Below are positions 17,014-26,752 of a stretch of DNA of 64,000 bases, in pieces (within the stretch, counting starts at the first letter, position 1; each line of letters begins with the position of its first letter). A model generated the notes under the pieces. That model ran no database searches and had not been told where the DNA came from. It worked only from the letters and a program-made list of their open reading frames with translations. Where the stretch lies: NCBI GenBank assembly GCA_037143795.1, contig JBAWXZ010000001.1, positions 62,001 to 126,000 on the forward strand, in the 5' to 3' direction. Source of the DNA: Firm-13 sp037143795. GTDB lineage: Bacteria; Bacillota; Clostridia; Saccharofermentanales; Saccharofermentanaceae. A program made the translations under genes and the position numbers.

Positions 17014-17538
17014 ATGCAGCAGGATTTATTTATTGAAAAAATTGTAAAGCGTAAGCGCCGCGGGATTGAAGTAGTTTTTACTATAACCTTAATTCTTTCG
17101 GCAATCCTATTAATTCTGATTTCGTTTATTATTCCTGTTCTAATGCAGAAGAATTTTTTCTATATTTCGACTTTCGTATCTTTTGGTATCGGATATCTTG
17201 CATATCGCCTGATTACCGGATTGAACTGCGAATATGAGTATAGTATTACAAATGACGAACTTAATATTGACAAAATTATTGCCCAGCGGAAGCGGACAAA
17301 TATATTCAAAGGAAGCTGTAAAGATTTTTCTGTTATTGCTCCGGCAGCGGACTTGAAAGGCGATACCTTCAACCAGAAAAACCTGCTTCATCTTGACCTT
17401 CGTTCCGGGGTGGATCATAAATCGGACTGGTACTTTATCACCAAAAGCAATCCTCCGACTCTGGTGCTTTTTGAGCCTGACGAGCGCTTTATTTCTTCAA
17501 TCAAGAAATTCAACCCGAGGGCGTTCTATCATATTTAA
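17014..17538 (+). CDS. Small membrane protein of unknown function (DUF6106-like)
   Basis: The 174-residue product starts MQQDLFIEKIVKRKRRG and has two membrane helices (about residues 22-44 and 50-68) followed by a cytoplasmic beta-rich domain of about 100 residues (YSITNDELNIDKIIAQRKR, then WYFITKSNPPTLVLFEPDE). The layout, two helices plus a PH-like or YcxB-like domain, resembles an uncharacterised clostridial family that I believe is DUF6106; this is not verified. GGGAG lies 11 bases before the start. It stands alone between the groESL terminator and the MFS gene. Confidence 0.65.
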   Translation: MQQDLFIEKIVKRKRRGIEVVFTITLILSAILLILISFIIPVLMQKNFFYISTFVSFGIGYLAYRLITGLNCEYEYSITNDELNIDKIIAQRKRTNIFKGSCKDFSVIAPAADLKGDTFNQKNLLHLDLRSGVDHKSDWYFITKSNPPTLVLFEPDERFISSIKKFNPRAFYHI

Positions 17539-17619
17539 ACTGTTCAGAGGTGTATTTTTATTTCATCATGTGCCGTCACAAATAATCCAGTCTGCATAAT
17601 AAGGGTGGGGGGTCGCACA

Positions 17620-19059
17620 ATGGAAAAGAAGAACGGGAAAACATCAGGCAATTACCGGGATCTGACACGCAGCCAATCAGGTTTGAACACCCCGGATCCG
17701 GTCAAAAAAAAGAAATTCACCAAACAGGAATGGAGCTGGCTTTTTTATGACTGGGCCAATTCCGTTTATGCCACCAATATCATGGCGGCAATTTTCCCGA
17801 TATATTTTTCAAACGTGTGTGCCGCACAGGGCGTACCCGGCGACCAGATGTGGGGGTACGGAACATCAGCCGCCACACTGATAGTTGCGCTTCTTGCACC
17901 TTTTCTGGGTGCAATCGGTGACTATAAAGGAATGAAGAAGAAGCTTTTAACCGTGTTTATGTTTATTGGAGTCGTTTTTACACTCATGATGGCAGCAACG
18001 GACAACTGGAAACTTATGCTTGTAGGATATGTTATTTCGTATATCGGGTTTACAGGCGGTAATCTTTTTTATGATTCATTCCTGACCGATGTAACGACAG
18101 AAGACCGAATGGATAAGGTTTCTTCCTATGGATATGCAATGGGCTATTTGGGGGGAAGTACGATTCCTTTCCTTATTTCCATTGGCATCATTATTTCCCC
18201 TTTTGGTACGGCAAATGGAGTACTGGCAGTTAAAATTGCCGTTGTTATCACATCTTTGTGGTGGGGCCTGTTCAGTATCCCGATACTGAAAAATGTTCAT
18301 CAAAAACACTATGTTGAGATTCCTCCAAAGCGGCTTATCGTAAACACCTTAAAAAATGTAAAGAACACAGCTGTCGAGATCTTTGCCAATAAAGCGATTT
18401 TCGTATTTGTTCTTGCATATTTTTTCTATATAGACGGTGTTAATACGGTCATTCATATGGCTACGGCTTATGGCTCCACCCTTGGGCTGGACAGGACCGG
18501 GATGATCCTTGCGCTTCTTGTTACACAGATAGTCGCCGTACCCTGTTCCATTCTGTTTGGTAAACTGTCCCAGAAGTTCGGATCCCTTCGGATGATTCTT
18601 TTTGCAGTATGCATGTATGCATTCATTTGTATGGTCGGTTTCTATATGGGATATACAATAGAACATGCAATTGTAATTGACCCTGCAAAGGGAGACATAT
18701 ATATTGCAGCAAAATCGACCTCGCAAACACTGTTCTGGATCATGGCGGTTCTGGTTGGAACCGTTCAGGGAGGCATTCAGGCAATATCGCGTTCATACTA
18801 CGGTAAACTGATTCCCCCTGAGAGATCCAACGAATTTTTTGGATTCTTCGATATTTTCGGCAAATTTGCAGCTGTTGTCGGCACATTTTTGTATAGTCTG
18901 ATAGCAGGACTTACAGGAAGCTCGGCACAGGGGATTTTAAGTGTTTCGGCGCTTTTTATAATCGCTTTTGTTATTCTTGTTGCCGGGCGCAAAAGTTTGC
19001 GCGGAGCAGAGAAGATGACAGGCGGCGGTAAGGGTAACGCTGATATGGACGTACAATAA
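17620..19059 (+). CDS. UMF1-type major facilitator superfamily transporter
   Basis: The 479-residue integral membrane protein has about 12 helices and the family hallmark near the N-terminus, EWSWLFYDWANSVYATNI. It has DYKGMKKK in the loop after helix 2 and QAISRSYYGKLIPPERSNEFFG in the second half. This is the UMF1/Atg22-like family (commonly annotated VpsB-like or unknown MFS); the substrate is unknown, although eukaryotic Atg22 exports amino acids from vacuoles. ATG 17620 follows a purine-rich GGGTGGGGGG; an in-frame GTG at 17605 sits inside that site and is less likely. The thioesterase gene begins about 20 bases downstream. Confidence 0.87.
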   Translation: MEKKNGKTSGNYRDLTRSQSGLNTPDPVKKKKFTKQEWSWLFYDWANSVYATNIMAAIFPIYFSNVCAAQGVPGDQMWGYGTSAATLIVALLAPFLGAIGDYKGMKKKLLTVFMFIGVVFTLMMAATDNWKLMLVGYVISYIGFTGGNLFYDSFLTDVTTEDRMDKVSSYGYAMGYLGGSTIPFLISIGIIISPFGTANGVLAVKIAVVITSLWWGLFSIPILKNVHQKHYVEIPPKRLIVNTLKNVKNTAVEIFANKAIFVFVLAYFFYIDGVNTVIHMATAYGSTLGLDRTGMILALLVTQIVAVPCSILFGKLSQKFGSLRMILFAVCMYAFICMVGFYMGYTIEHAIVIDPAKGDIYIAAKSTSQTLFWIMAVLVGTVQGGIQAISRSYYGKLIPPERSNEFFGFFDIFGKFAAVVGTFLYSLIAGLTGSSAQGILSVSALFIIAFVILVAGRKSLRGAEKMTGGGKGNADMDVQ

Positions 19060-19080
19060 TTGGAAAGGACAATCAATATT

Positions 19081-19920
19081 GTGACAACAAACAATCATAC
19101 AGGCGGTTCACAGGCCATGCACATGGATCAGGAACCGCCTCATCCGAGTGTCCACAGCAAATATACATATGATATCCACGGTACAGATACGGATTACAAA
19201 GACCAGGTCCAGATGCATTCAATATTTTCCATGATGCAGGAAGCTGCTTCGCTTAATGCAGATGTTTATGGGTGGGGATCTGAGGTGCTGGATCAGCTTG
19301 ACACATGCTGGCTTCTTCTTCGGGTATCCGTTCGAATGACAAGACGCCCATCCTGGCAGGAAAAGATTACCATTGAGACATGGTCAAGAGGGGCTGACAG
19401 GATCTATTTTCTGAGGGACTTTTTCCTGTTTGATGAAACAGGTGCCAAAATTGGAACGGGATCCTCCGTCTGGATTCTTGCCAACAAGACGACGCACCGC
19501 CCCGTCAGACCGGCAGCTATCATGGAACTGGCTAAGATTGCATCGGATCCATTGAAGGCTATGTCATCTGATCCGCCCAAAATCAGTCCTAAAGCTGATA
19601 ATGCGTGGATGGCGGCAAATCTATCCCGGGAGAATACGATCATCAAGTTTGCGGATTTCAGTGAAATTGACAGGAATCTTCATGTAAACAACACCAGATA
19701 TATTGCCTGGTGTATGGATGCTGCACACAACCGTTCCCTGGATCAGGGTGACATTTTGGGAATTGATATCAGTTACAATTCCGAGATACATTTCGGAGAA
19801 AAAGTCGTACTGTTTTACGAAGACGAGGGGGATCTGAAACTGCATGTCGACGGATACGTCACAGGCGGGGACCGTCTTGCATTTTCCGCAGTTTTATACA
19901 AAGGCGAAACGATTTGCTGA
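19081..19920 (+). CDS. Acyl-ACP thioesterase (FatA/FatB-like)
   Basis: The protein is of the double hot-dog acyl-ACP thioesterase family, which releases free fatty acids from acyl carrier protein. The first hot-dog carries YKDQVQMHSIFSMMQEAA and the W-S-R-G segment typical of the family. The second carries DFSEIDRNLHVNNTRYIAW, containing the conserved N-x-H-x-N-x-x-Y-like catalytic and substrate motif. I chose GTG 19081, eleven bases after AAAGGA; a TTG at 19060 lies too close to the previous stop and lacks a site, and ATG 19117 is another option. The gene probably shares transcription with the upstream transporter. The role may be membrane lipid tuning or supply of free fatty acid. Confidence 0.85.
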   Translation: MTTNNHTGGSQAMHMDQEPPHPSVHSKYTYDIHGTDTDYKDQVQMHSIFSMMQEAASLNADVYGWGSEVLDQLDTCWLLLRVSVRMTRRPSWQEKITIETWSRGADRIYFLRDFFLFDETGAKIGTGSSVWILANKTTHRPVRPAAIMELAKIASDPLKAMSSDPPKISPKADNAWMAANLSRENTIIKFADFSEIDRNLHVNNTRYIAWCMDAAHNRSLDQGDILGIDISYNSEIHFGEKVVLFYEDEGDLKLHVDGYVTGGDRLAFSAVLYKGETIC

Positions 19921-20095
19921 AACAGGGACATTGATGGAGTATTTTTGCGGCAAATCTTCGGTATTTAGTCAATTGTGCCAAAGGATGTGCTGTTTTCAGC
20001 GTTTTTCTAATGGCATTTGCTTTCTTGTTAGTTGAATTTGGGTTATAATTTCTTTCGCGCACACTTGATAGCGGGGTTACTAAGGAGGGTCAGTC

Positions 20096-21043
20096 ATGAT
20101 TGAGATTTCTAATCTTGTGAAATATTATGGTGACAAAAAAGCAGTTGACCATATTTCTTTCACTGTAGAAAAAGGGGAGATTCTTGGGTTTCTCGGACCA
20201 AACGGTGCCGGGAAAACGACAACGATGAATATTCTTACAGGATATTTATCAGCAACATCCGGCAAAGTAACTATCAACGGGCATGATATTCTTGAAGAGC
20301 CGGCACTGGCCAAAAAAGCAATCGGATATCTTCCGGAACAGCCGCCTCTTTATCTGGATATGACTGTTCTGGAATACCTGAAATTTATCAGCGAGCTAAA
20401 AGGCGTACCGAAGGCCGACCGTATTCGTCAACTGGCCGAGATCATGCGCCTGGTTCGTATTGCCGATGTATCGGATCGCGTCATTCACAACCTTTCCAAA
20501 GGATATAAGCAGCGCGTAGGTATAGCACAGGCAATGGTCGGAAATCCCGAAGTTCTTGTTCTCGATGAGCCTACTGTAGGTCTGGACCCGAAGCAGATTA
20601 TTGATATCCGCAATCTTATTAAAACACTGAGTAAGAACCACACTGTAATTCTCAGTTCACATATCCTGCCCGAGGTCCAGGCTGTCTGTGACCGCGTTGT
20701 TATTATCAGCAACGGTAAAATCGCAGCAATTGATACACCGGACGCTTTGTCCCACAAGCTTGCCGGTACTTCCAGGCTTTCTCTGACCTTCGAGGGTCCT
20801 TATAAAGATGCTGCAAGCAAGATCCGCACATTGCCCGGTGTAACAGGTGTGGCATCCATAATGGAAAAAGAGAATGTACAAAGTATTGAAATTTCCATCG
20901 ATTCCAAGATAGATGTCAGGAAATCCATTTTTTACACAATGGCCTCCCATTCCTGGCCGATACTTGAGTTCAAATCTCTCGATCCGACTCTTGAAGAAAT
21001 ATTCTTAAGCGTAACATCTTCAGATGAGAAGAAGAGGAGGTAA
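20096..21043 (+). CDS. ABC transporter ATP-binding protein, GldA-like
   Basis: The 315-residue ATPase has Walker A in GPNGAGKTTT, the signature LSKGYKQRVGIAQA (a Lys-Gly variant of LSGGQ seen in this subfamily), Walker B VLVLDEP and the H-loop SSHILPE. The C-terminal 90 residues form an extra domain. The subfamily (CcmA/NatA, GldA in gliding bacteria) pairs with ABC-2 permeases. It heads a five-gene cluster (20096-26083) with spacings of 5-33 bases. A perfect TATAAT at 20044-20049 may be its -10, but no good -35 is present. The ATG follows AAGGAGGG. Confidence 0.93.
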   Translation: MIEISNLVKYYGDKKAVDHISFTVEKGEILGFLGPNGAGKTTTMNILTGYLSATSGKVTINGHDILEEPALAKKAIGYLPEQPPLYLDMTVLEYLKFISELKGVPKADRIRQLAEIMRLVRIADVSDRVIHNLSKGYKQRVGIAQAMVGNPEVLVLDEPTVGLDPKQIIDIRNLIKTLSKNHTVILSSHILPEVQAVCDRVVIISNGKIAAIDTPDALSHKLAGTSRLSLTFEGPYKDAASKIRTLPGVTGVASIMEKENVQSIEISIDSKIDVRKSIFYTMASHSWPILEFKSLDPTLEEIFLSVTSSDEKKRR

Positions 21044-21048
21044 TCAGT

Positions 21049-21828
21049 ATGTTAGCAATATATAAACGTGAACTTGCGTCCTATTTCCGGTCTCCAATGG
21101 GTTGGGTTGCGATGGCGCTCTATGCGGTGCTTGGCGGTTTTTATTTCAGCTTTTCAATGTCCGCATCAAGCTCTGTCAACATAAGTGACGAGTTGGGGCT
21201 GATTCAGTTATTCTTTTTGATTGTAATTCCACTTATCACTATGCGTCTCTTTTCAGAAGAAAAGAAAAACGGTACCGAAGTTCTTCTTTACACATCAACT
21301 GTACCGCTTTACAAAGCGGTACTCGGGAAATATTTGGCAGCAGTGTCCCTTTTATTTTTAATGCTCTCAAGTACGTTCCTTCATGTAATTCTTGTTATAT
21401 CAATGGGCGGATTAATAAATGCCGGTACTCTCGGATCATATATTTCTTTTGTCTTAATAGGGGCATTGTATATTTCCATCGGAGTCATGGCTTCTGCTGT
21501 TACCGAGAACCAGATTATTGCAGCAGTATTCAGCTCAGCAATGATAATATTTACCATGCTTTTACAAGTGATTGCATCTTCCCTGCAAGGGATTTTTGTA
21601 AGCATCATCAGCGTTTTCAATCCCCTGAGCCTGTCATCAGAATCAATTTACAAAGCAGGGGAGAACCTTGCAGCTGCGATTAATTGGTTGGATCCTTCTT
21701 CGCGGACAAGTTCATTCAGCCAGGGAATTCTATCGCTTAGCCCGCTTTTGTTCTGCATAAGTCTGATTGCACTTTTCCTGTTTCTTACGTATAGAATCCT
21801 TGAGAAAAGACGCTGGAGCCAGGGCTGA
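21049..21828 (+). CDS. ABC-2 type permease, GldF-like
   Basis: The 259-residue protein has six predicted membrane helices and starts MLAIYKRELASYFRSPMGWV, a pattern typical of the permease partner of GldA-like ATPases. The segment MRLFSEEKKNGTEVLLYTSTVPL between helices 2 and 3 is the usual coupling region. It follows the ATPase by five bases, so the two gene products should form the transporter core. Substrate unknown. Confidence 0.88.
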   Translation: MLAIYKRELASYFRSPMGWVAMALYAVLGGFYFSFSMSASSSVNISDELGLIQLFFLIVIPLITMRLFSEEKKNGTEVLLYTSTVPLYKAVLGKYLAAVSLLFLMLSSTFLHVILVISMGGLINAGTLGSYISFVLIGALYISIGVMASAVTENQIIAAVFSSAMIIFTMLLQVIASSLQGIFVSIISVFNPLSLSSESIYKAGENLAAAINWLDPSSRTSSFSQGILSLSPLLFCISLIALFLFLTYRILEKRRWSQG

Positions 21829-21861
21829 TTTCATCTTGTATGAATATAGGGAGGTTATTTC

Positions 21862-23367
21862 ATGAGCCATATTAAAGATAACTTGGACGAATTGTCACAA
21901 GGCGATATAAGTAAAGAGAAGCAGAAAAAAAGCGTGGATAAACGCGCCAAATCCCTGCGATTCTTTTCGATCGGTTCTGTGATATTCATTATTGCAATTC
22001 TCTTAGTTGTAAATTTACTTTTTGATTCCATTTTCAGCGGGAAACTGAGCTGGGATCTGACAAGCCTGCAAGTCAATTCAATCAGCGACGTCTCCAAAGG
22101 AATCGTATCGAAGATGAATAAGGATGTCGAAATTGTTGGCCTGTTTGAATTGACAAAAGACGCAGAGAAGAACTATGCGGATTTTATACCGGTTCTTAAA
22201 GACTATGCCGCCAAGTCGAACGGCCATATCACTGTCCGGTTTGTCGATCCTGTCAAGTATCCTTCGATTATTACCGAGCTTGATCCCCAAAAAGCAATTT
22301 CTCCCGCTGCAGGATCATTTGTGGTCAAATGCGGCGATAAATTAAAGCTGATTAATCCATCTGACTGCTTCACATATGATGAGCAGACGTATTATCAGAC
22401 CGGCTCCTATGTTGCCACTTCCAATAACGTTGAATACAATTTTACCGGCGCCATTTCTGCTGTTACTTCTGATGTTGTTACGAAAGCATACTTTACCACC
22501 AATCATAAGGAGTCGTCCCATGTTCAGCTCAACACACTTCTGTCCAATAACGGAATGGAAGTTGCAGATGTTTCAACAGTTGAAATTACCGCGATTCCTG
22601 ACGATTGCTCACTCCTGATTATTGACGATCCTCTGGAAGATATTTCAACTCCCGACATCTCACTTCTTACCGGCTATTTGGGTAAGGGCGGAAAACTGAT
22701 CGTAATATCCGGTTATGAAAGTGCAAATCTGACTTTCCCGAATTTGAATGAAGTCCTTCATACAATGAACCTTAATATTTCGAATTCCCGCATCAGTGAA
22801 AATGATATGACATACAGAATTCAGGCAACCAGCGGTTATATGGGTTATGCTGATATTCCGGCCGGAACATTTGCACCTGCAGCTTACGGAAAGGCACTAG
22901 TACTTGCTGATATGCGTGCAATCTCGGTATTTGATAATCCGAAATCTTATATTGCAACGGAGCCGGTCATAACATCGTCAGCTTCGGCTTTGCTCGAAGC
23001 AAACGGAGATCCGGCGCAGACAGGAGTTGCCGGTGTACAGAATATCGCAATGTATTCTGCAAATTCAGGCGGAAAAGCGAAGAGCGAAGCAGTTGTCATC
23101 GGTACGACGTATCTTACAAGTGATGAATATATCAGCCAATACTCTTTGAATGACCAGAATGTAGCTTTCTTCAGCTCAATTGCACTCAAGCTTACCGGTA
23201 CGGTTAATAATGTACAGGTTGAAGTGAAGCAGATACCCAATTACAAATTTACTTCTGCTCCGACTGCCAATACACAGGGCATCTGGTCAATAGCACTTAT
23301 TGTAGTTCTTCCGATGACATTCATTATTATTGGAGTTGTCATCTACAAAAAACGCAAAAACTTGTAA
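21862..23367 (+). CDS. GldG-like ABC auxiliary membrane protein
   Basis: The 501-residue protein has a cytoplasmic N-terminus, a membrane helix (about residues 38-60), a large extracytoplasmic region and a C-terminal helix (about 472-494) followed by KKRKNL. It matches the uncharacterised ABC auxiliary family (GldG-like): DLTSLQVNSISDVSKGIVSKM after helix 1, LKDYAAKSNGHITVRFVDP, and a DUF4350-like segment with LLIIDDPLEDI. In gliding Bacteroidota GldG works with GldA/GldF; in Firmicutes the role is unknown. It lies 33 bases after the permease behind GGGAGG and is clearly part of the same operon. Confidence 0.85.
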   Translation: MSHIKDNLDELSQGDISKEKQKKSVDKRAKSLRFFSIGSVIFIIAILLVVNLLFDSIFSGKLSWDLTSLQVNSISDVSKGIVSKMNKDVEIVGLFELTKDAEKNYADFIPVLKDYAAKSNGHITVRFVDPVKYPSIITELDPQKAISPAAGSFVVKCGDKLKLINPSDCFTYDEQTYYQTGSYVATSNNVEYNFTGAISAVTSDVVTKAYFTTNHKESSHVQLNTLLSNNGMEVADVSTVEITAIPDDCSLLIIDDPLEDISTPDISLLTGYLGKGGKLIVISGYESANLTFPNLNEVLHTMNLNISNSRISENDMTYRIQATSGYMGYADIPAGTFAPAAYGKALVLADMRAISVFDNPKSYIATEPVITSSASALLEANGDPAQTGVAGVQNIAMYSANSGGKAKSEAVVIGTTYLTSDEYISQYSLNDQNVAFFSSIALKLTGTVNNVQVEVKQIPNYKFTSAPTANTQGIWSIALIVVLPMTFIIIGVVIYKKRKNL

Positions 23368-23385
23368 GCACTGAAGGGAATAAAC

Positions 23386-24903
23386 ATGAAGACTTGGAAA
23401 AATTTGATCATACCTGCTGTAATTCTGGTGCTGCTTATTACGGGACTCCTCGTGTATAATTTTACACTCAAGGACAAGCTGAACCCCCGGGAGGAGACAA
23501 CTGCCGGCACAGCGGCAGAGGGCGGTTATGTCGTGAATTATCAGCCTGCAGATATTGCCAGTATTCATGTTCTTAAATCAGACGGAACCGGGTATACAGT
23601 ATCCTCCGCCGGAGTTGGTGCGGACGGTACCCCGGCCTGGGGCTACTCAATTGACGGTAAGGATATGTCGGGTTACAAATTTTCCCAGGCCAATCTTTCA
23701 TCCTTTGTAAATATATTGTCTTCATGTGATGCGGTGAACAGCATTACTGATTCGAAAGACTCACTGTCCGAGTATGGACTTGATAAACCGGCCTATACTG
23801 TCAAATACACACTTGTTTCCGGTGAAGTCCATACCCTTCTTTTCGGCAGCAATTCCTTTGATGGAAAAGACGTGTACTGCACGCTTGATGAAACAGGTGT
23901 TGTCAGCACAACCTATTTGATTAAGGCAACCACATGCGGTGCATCCCTGATAAATTTCCTGGATTTGGCAATTACTTCTGTAAAGGCAGCGGATGTTGCC
24001 TCCGTATCTTTCAAACGCACGGAAGACAATCTTAATCTTGTCGTTGCAGGACAGAACGTACCGACCGCAGATGGAACCTCAACAGAATTCGGCTGGGAAG
24101 TCACCAGTCCATTTACAATCGAGGCAAGCGCTGCATTCGGTACGCTTATGGATTCCGTACTTGCCTTGAAAGTAACATCCTATGTAGATTTAAATCCCGA
24201 CAATTATGCAAAATACGGGCTCGATAAACCTGCATATACTTTTGATATTACACTTACCAGCGGAAACCACATGCAGATTATGCTTTCTAAAGATATGGGC
24301 GGAATTTATTATGGAGCATCTACAGAGTCTCCCGCTGTGTTTTCGCTTGGAACTGCCGCGCTGACCGGACTGCAGACGCCGCTTGTTGAGTTGATAAATC
24401 CATATCTTTCCTACGAGTTCATTGCTGATGTTAAGAATATTGAAGCAACTTTCCCTGACGGGAGCTTCTCAATGGATATGGATGTTGCTAAAGGCGCATC
24501 GATTACCGACAAAGATTCAGTCGTTAAAGTGAACGGACTGAATGCCAAGGTAACAGATAACGCAAAGAGGTCGTACTTTGCAAATCTTTATGAATCAATT
24601 GTCTGTATTAACATAAAAGGCTTTGATTTTGCCGCCAAACCGGTAAATACCAAGGATATTACCATTACGATTACACTGAAAGACAGTACACAAAAAATAA
24701 TAAACCTTGCGGTTAAGGACGAAAATACGTATTATGCATTTATAGATGGTGCGTATGTTGGATTTCTTGTCTCAAAAGATGAAATCTACAGGGACAACGG
24801 CGCCAATTTGTATGACTACGGAGCATGGGCTGCATACGACCGCCTCATGGAAGCCATTGACGGTGATAACGGCAGTGGAGTATATGTGATATCGGACTCG
24901 TAA
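23386..24903 (+). CDS. DUF4340-domain membrane-anchored protein
   Basis: The 505-residue protein has one N-terminal membrane helix (about residues 6-27) and a long extracytoplasmic region. Two internal copies of a similar motif, YGLDKPAYTVKYTLVSGE and YGLDKPAYTFDITLTSGN (about residues 128 and 283), show that it carries tandem DUF4340-type modules. DUF4340 proteins commonly sit next to GldG-like genes, as here, 18 bases apart. It is probably an outer subunit of the ABC complex. No catalytic residues are recognised. Confidence 0.82.
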   Translation: MKTWKNLIIPAVILVLLITGLLVYNFTLKDKLNPREETTAGTAAEGGYVVNYQPADIASIHVLKSDGTGYTVSSAGVGADGTPAWGYSIDGKDMSGYKFSQANLSSFVNILSSCDAVNSITDSKDSLSEYGLDKPAYTVKYTLVSGEVHTLLFGSNSFDGKDVYCTLDETGVVSTTYLIKATTCGASLINFLDLAITSVKAADVASVSFKRTEDNLNLVVAGQNVPTADGTSTEFGWEVTSPFTIEASAAFGTLMDSVLALKVTSYVDLNPDNYAKYGLDKPAYTFDITLTSGNHMQIMLSKDMGGIYYGASTESPAVFSLGTAALTGLQTPLVELINPYLSYEFIADVKNIEATFPDGSFSMDMDVAKGASITDKDSVVKVNGLNAKVTDNAKRSYFANLYESIVCINIKGFDFAAKPVNTKDITITITLKDSTQKIINLAVKDENTYYAFIDGAYVGFLVSKDEIYRDNGANLYDYGAWAAYDRLMEAIDGDNGSGVYVISDS

Positions 24904-24916
24904 GAAAGGGTATATA

Positions 24917-26083
24917 ATGCCTTCATTTGACACGGATAGTAAGCGTAAAAGGAGATCTGCCAAACGGCGGTCTCTTTTGCCGCTTCTTGTTTTTTTTATA
25001 CTCGTATTAATGGCTTCATCCTTTGTGTTGGTCTATTTAGTACGAAATCATCTTGATGCAGCCGTCGGGGTTGATACGACCACCCGGCTTTCAGCTCAAA
25101 ACGGTTTTGCATGTGAATATTCTGAAGCACAAAAGCTTTACCCCTTTTCTGACGGTATTTTGAAAGTTACGGCAACACGTGTTTCCTATCTGTCGATGAC
25201 AGGAACGGAAATATACGGTGTTGATATGAAAATGGATAAGCCGTTTTGTGTAATCCGTGGAGATTATGCACTCGTTGCTGATTCAGGCGGTTATTTCTGC
25301 ATGCTGCTGAATGATAAAGGCGAAGTATACGAAAAACAGATGACCGGGGCAATCAGTTTCGGGGCACTTTCCTCAGGGGGGCTGGCCGGACTCATTATCG
25401 AACAGCAGGACACGAAAGGTGCCGTATATCTTTTGGATGCCCAGGGTAATTTTCTGGCACAATGGAATTCAGTTGAATCCGGATATCCTGTATCCATATC
25501 CTTTTCGCCGGATCAGACAATTATAGATATTGCACTTGTTGATACGGATGGTTCCTCGATGCAGCCCCGATTAAAGCAAATCGGGCTCCCCACCGGGGAT
25601 CAGGATAAAAAACCAAAAGACCTTTCACTTTATACTCCGGATGTCACGTCTATTCTTTCGAGTATTTGTTATATTGGAAATGATAAGACGGTTTTAGCCG
25701 GAATTTCCGATTTGTTATGCTTTTCAGGTGACAAAATACAAGCTATATCCACGTACGGACAGATCTTCAGTGTTTTTTCCGTTGGTGACGGTATAGCCGT
25801 CATATACTCGGATGGTCTTGGACAAGAGGTTCGCATGGAATATCTCGACGCCGGATTTACACGCGGGAATTCGGTTGTGCTTGGAAATACATTTATAGAT
25901 GCCCGTACAGAAGAAGGAAAAGTGATCATAGCCGTTGATGATAAAATTCTGCTCGTAAATGCCGCCTCGCTGGAGACGGAGAAGTCAATTACTGTTGATC
26001 AGGCAATACTTAAGATCGGCTTTATGGACGACAGGACAATTGTAGTTGTTACCGCTGATAGTGTAAGGGAGCTTGCGCTGTAA
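24917..26083 (+). CDS. DUF5711-like membrane-anchored beta-propeller-type protein
   Basis: The 388-residue product has a basic N-terminus (SKRKRRSAKRR), one membrane helix (about residues 21-43) and an outer domain of repeated beta-rich units such as GILKVTATRVSYLSMTGTEI and SICYIGNDKTVLAGISD, suggesting a propeller fold. This resembles a clostridial family I believe is DUF5711. It follows the DUF4340 gene by 13 bases, behind AAAGGG. I infer that it is the last member of the ABC cluster, since a 30-base gap and a new strong site follow it. Confidence 0.72.
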   Translation: MPSFDTDSKRKRRSAKRRSLLPLLVFFILVLMASSFVLVYLVRNHLDAAVGVDTTTRLSAQNGFACEYSEAQKLYPFSDGILKVTATRVSYLSMTGTEIYGVDMKMDKPFCVIRGDYALVADSGGYFCMLLNDKGEVYEKQMTGAISFGALSSGGLAGLIIEQQDTKGAVYLLDAQGNFLAQWNSVESGYPVSISFSPDQTIIDIALVDTDGSSMQPRLKQIGLPTGDQDKKPKDLSLYTPDVTSILSSICYIGNDKTVLAGISDLLCFSGDKIQAISTYGQIFSVFSVGDGIAVIYSDGLGQEVRMEYLDAGFTRGNSVVLGNTFIDARTEEGKVIIAVDDKILLVNAASLETEKSITVDQAILKIGFMDDRTIVVVTADSVRELAL

Positions 26084-26113
26084 GGTGCAGCATCAAGAAG
26101 GAGGCTTAGTCTT

Positions 26114-26752
26114 TTGGAAACAGAACTGAAACTTAAATTTACCTCACGGGAAGAGATATTGAAATTGTGGAGCGCGGAATGGTTTACGGATATTCTAATT
26201 CCGAATTCAGAGAAGACAGAATATTACGATACAAAATATTTCGAGACAAAGGACCGGTCTTTACTTGCGCACAACGCCAGCATACGAGTCCGGGAGATTC
26301 GTGACGGCGACTATGTTCATACCGTTAAAATCGGAGGGAATAGCCGTGACGGTCTTCATCAGAGGTTTGAATGGAACCTTGAGACGACAGAGGACGAGTT
26401 CGATGCCGATGTATTCTCACAGCATGCAATTACTGACGGGGATCCCTCTGAAATTCTGGAGGAGGTTCTCAAGTCAATTTCCGGGAAAGAACTCAACATG
26501 ATCTGCAGGACCAGTTTTGAGAGGACTTTGTCTCTTGCGGGATTTGGTGACAGCCTTTTGGAAATTTGTTTTGATTCAGGAAGCCTTTATGCCAAAAACG
26601 CCAAGGAAGATCTGTGCGAACTCGAAATTGAACTTAAGCAGGGTGATGTTCGTGATGTTCTCGCACTTGGTGATGAAATTATTAATCAGACGGGTGCCGT
26701 TCGGGATGATCGGGGCAAGTATGTCCGTTGTCTTGCCTTGCTGGATTTATAA
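26114..26752 (+). CDS. CYTH-domain protein (triphosphate tunnel enzyme family)
   Basis: The 212-residue protein begins METELKLKF and so carries the E-x-E-x-K signature of CYTH enzymes at residues 2-6. It has further strands with charged residues facing a tunnel, including SIRVREIRDGDYVHTVKIGG and RFEWNLE, and CELEIELKQGD near the end. Family members hydrolyse inorganic triphosphate, thiamine triphosphate or make cAMP; the substrate here is not decided. The start is TTG 26114, nine bases after GAAGGAGG; no ATG would retain the signature. Its stop overlaps the next gene by one base. Confidence 0.85.
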   Translation: METELKLKFTSREEILKLWSAEWFTDILIPNSEKTEYYDTKYFETKDRSLLAHNASIRVREIRDGDYVHTVKIGGNSRDGLHQRFEWNLETTEDEFDADVFSQHAITDGDPSEILEEVLKSISGKELNMICRTSFERTLSLAGFGDSLLEICFDSGSLYAKNAKEDLCELEIELKQGDVRDVLALGDEIINQTGAVRDDRGKYVRCLALLDL

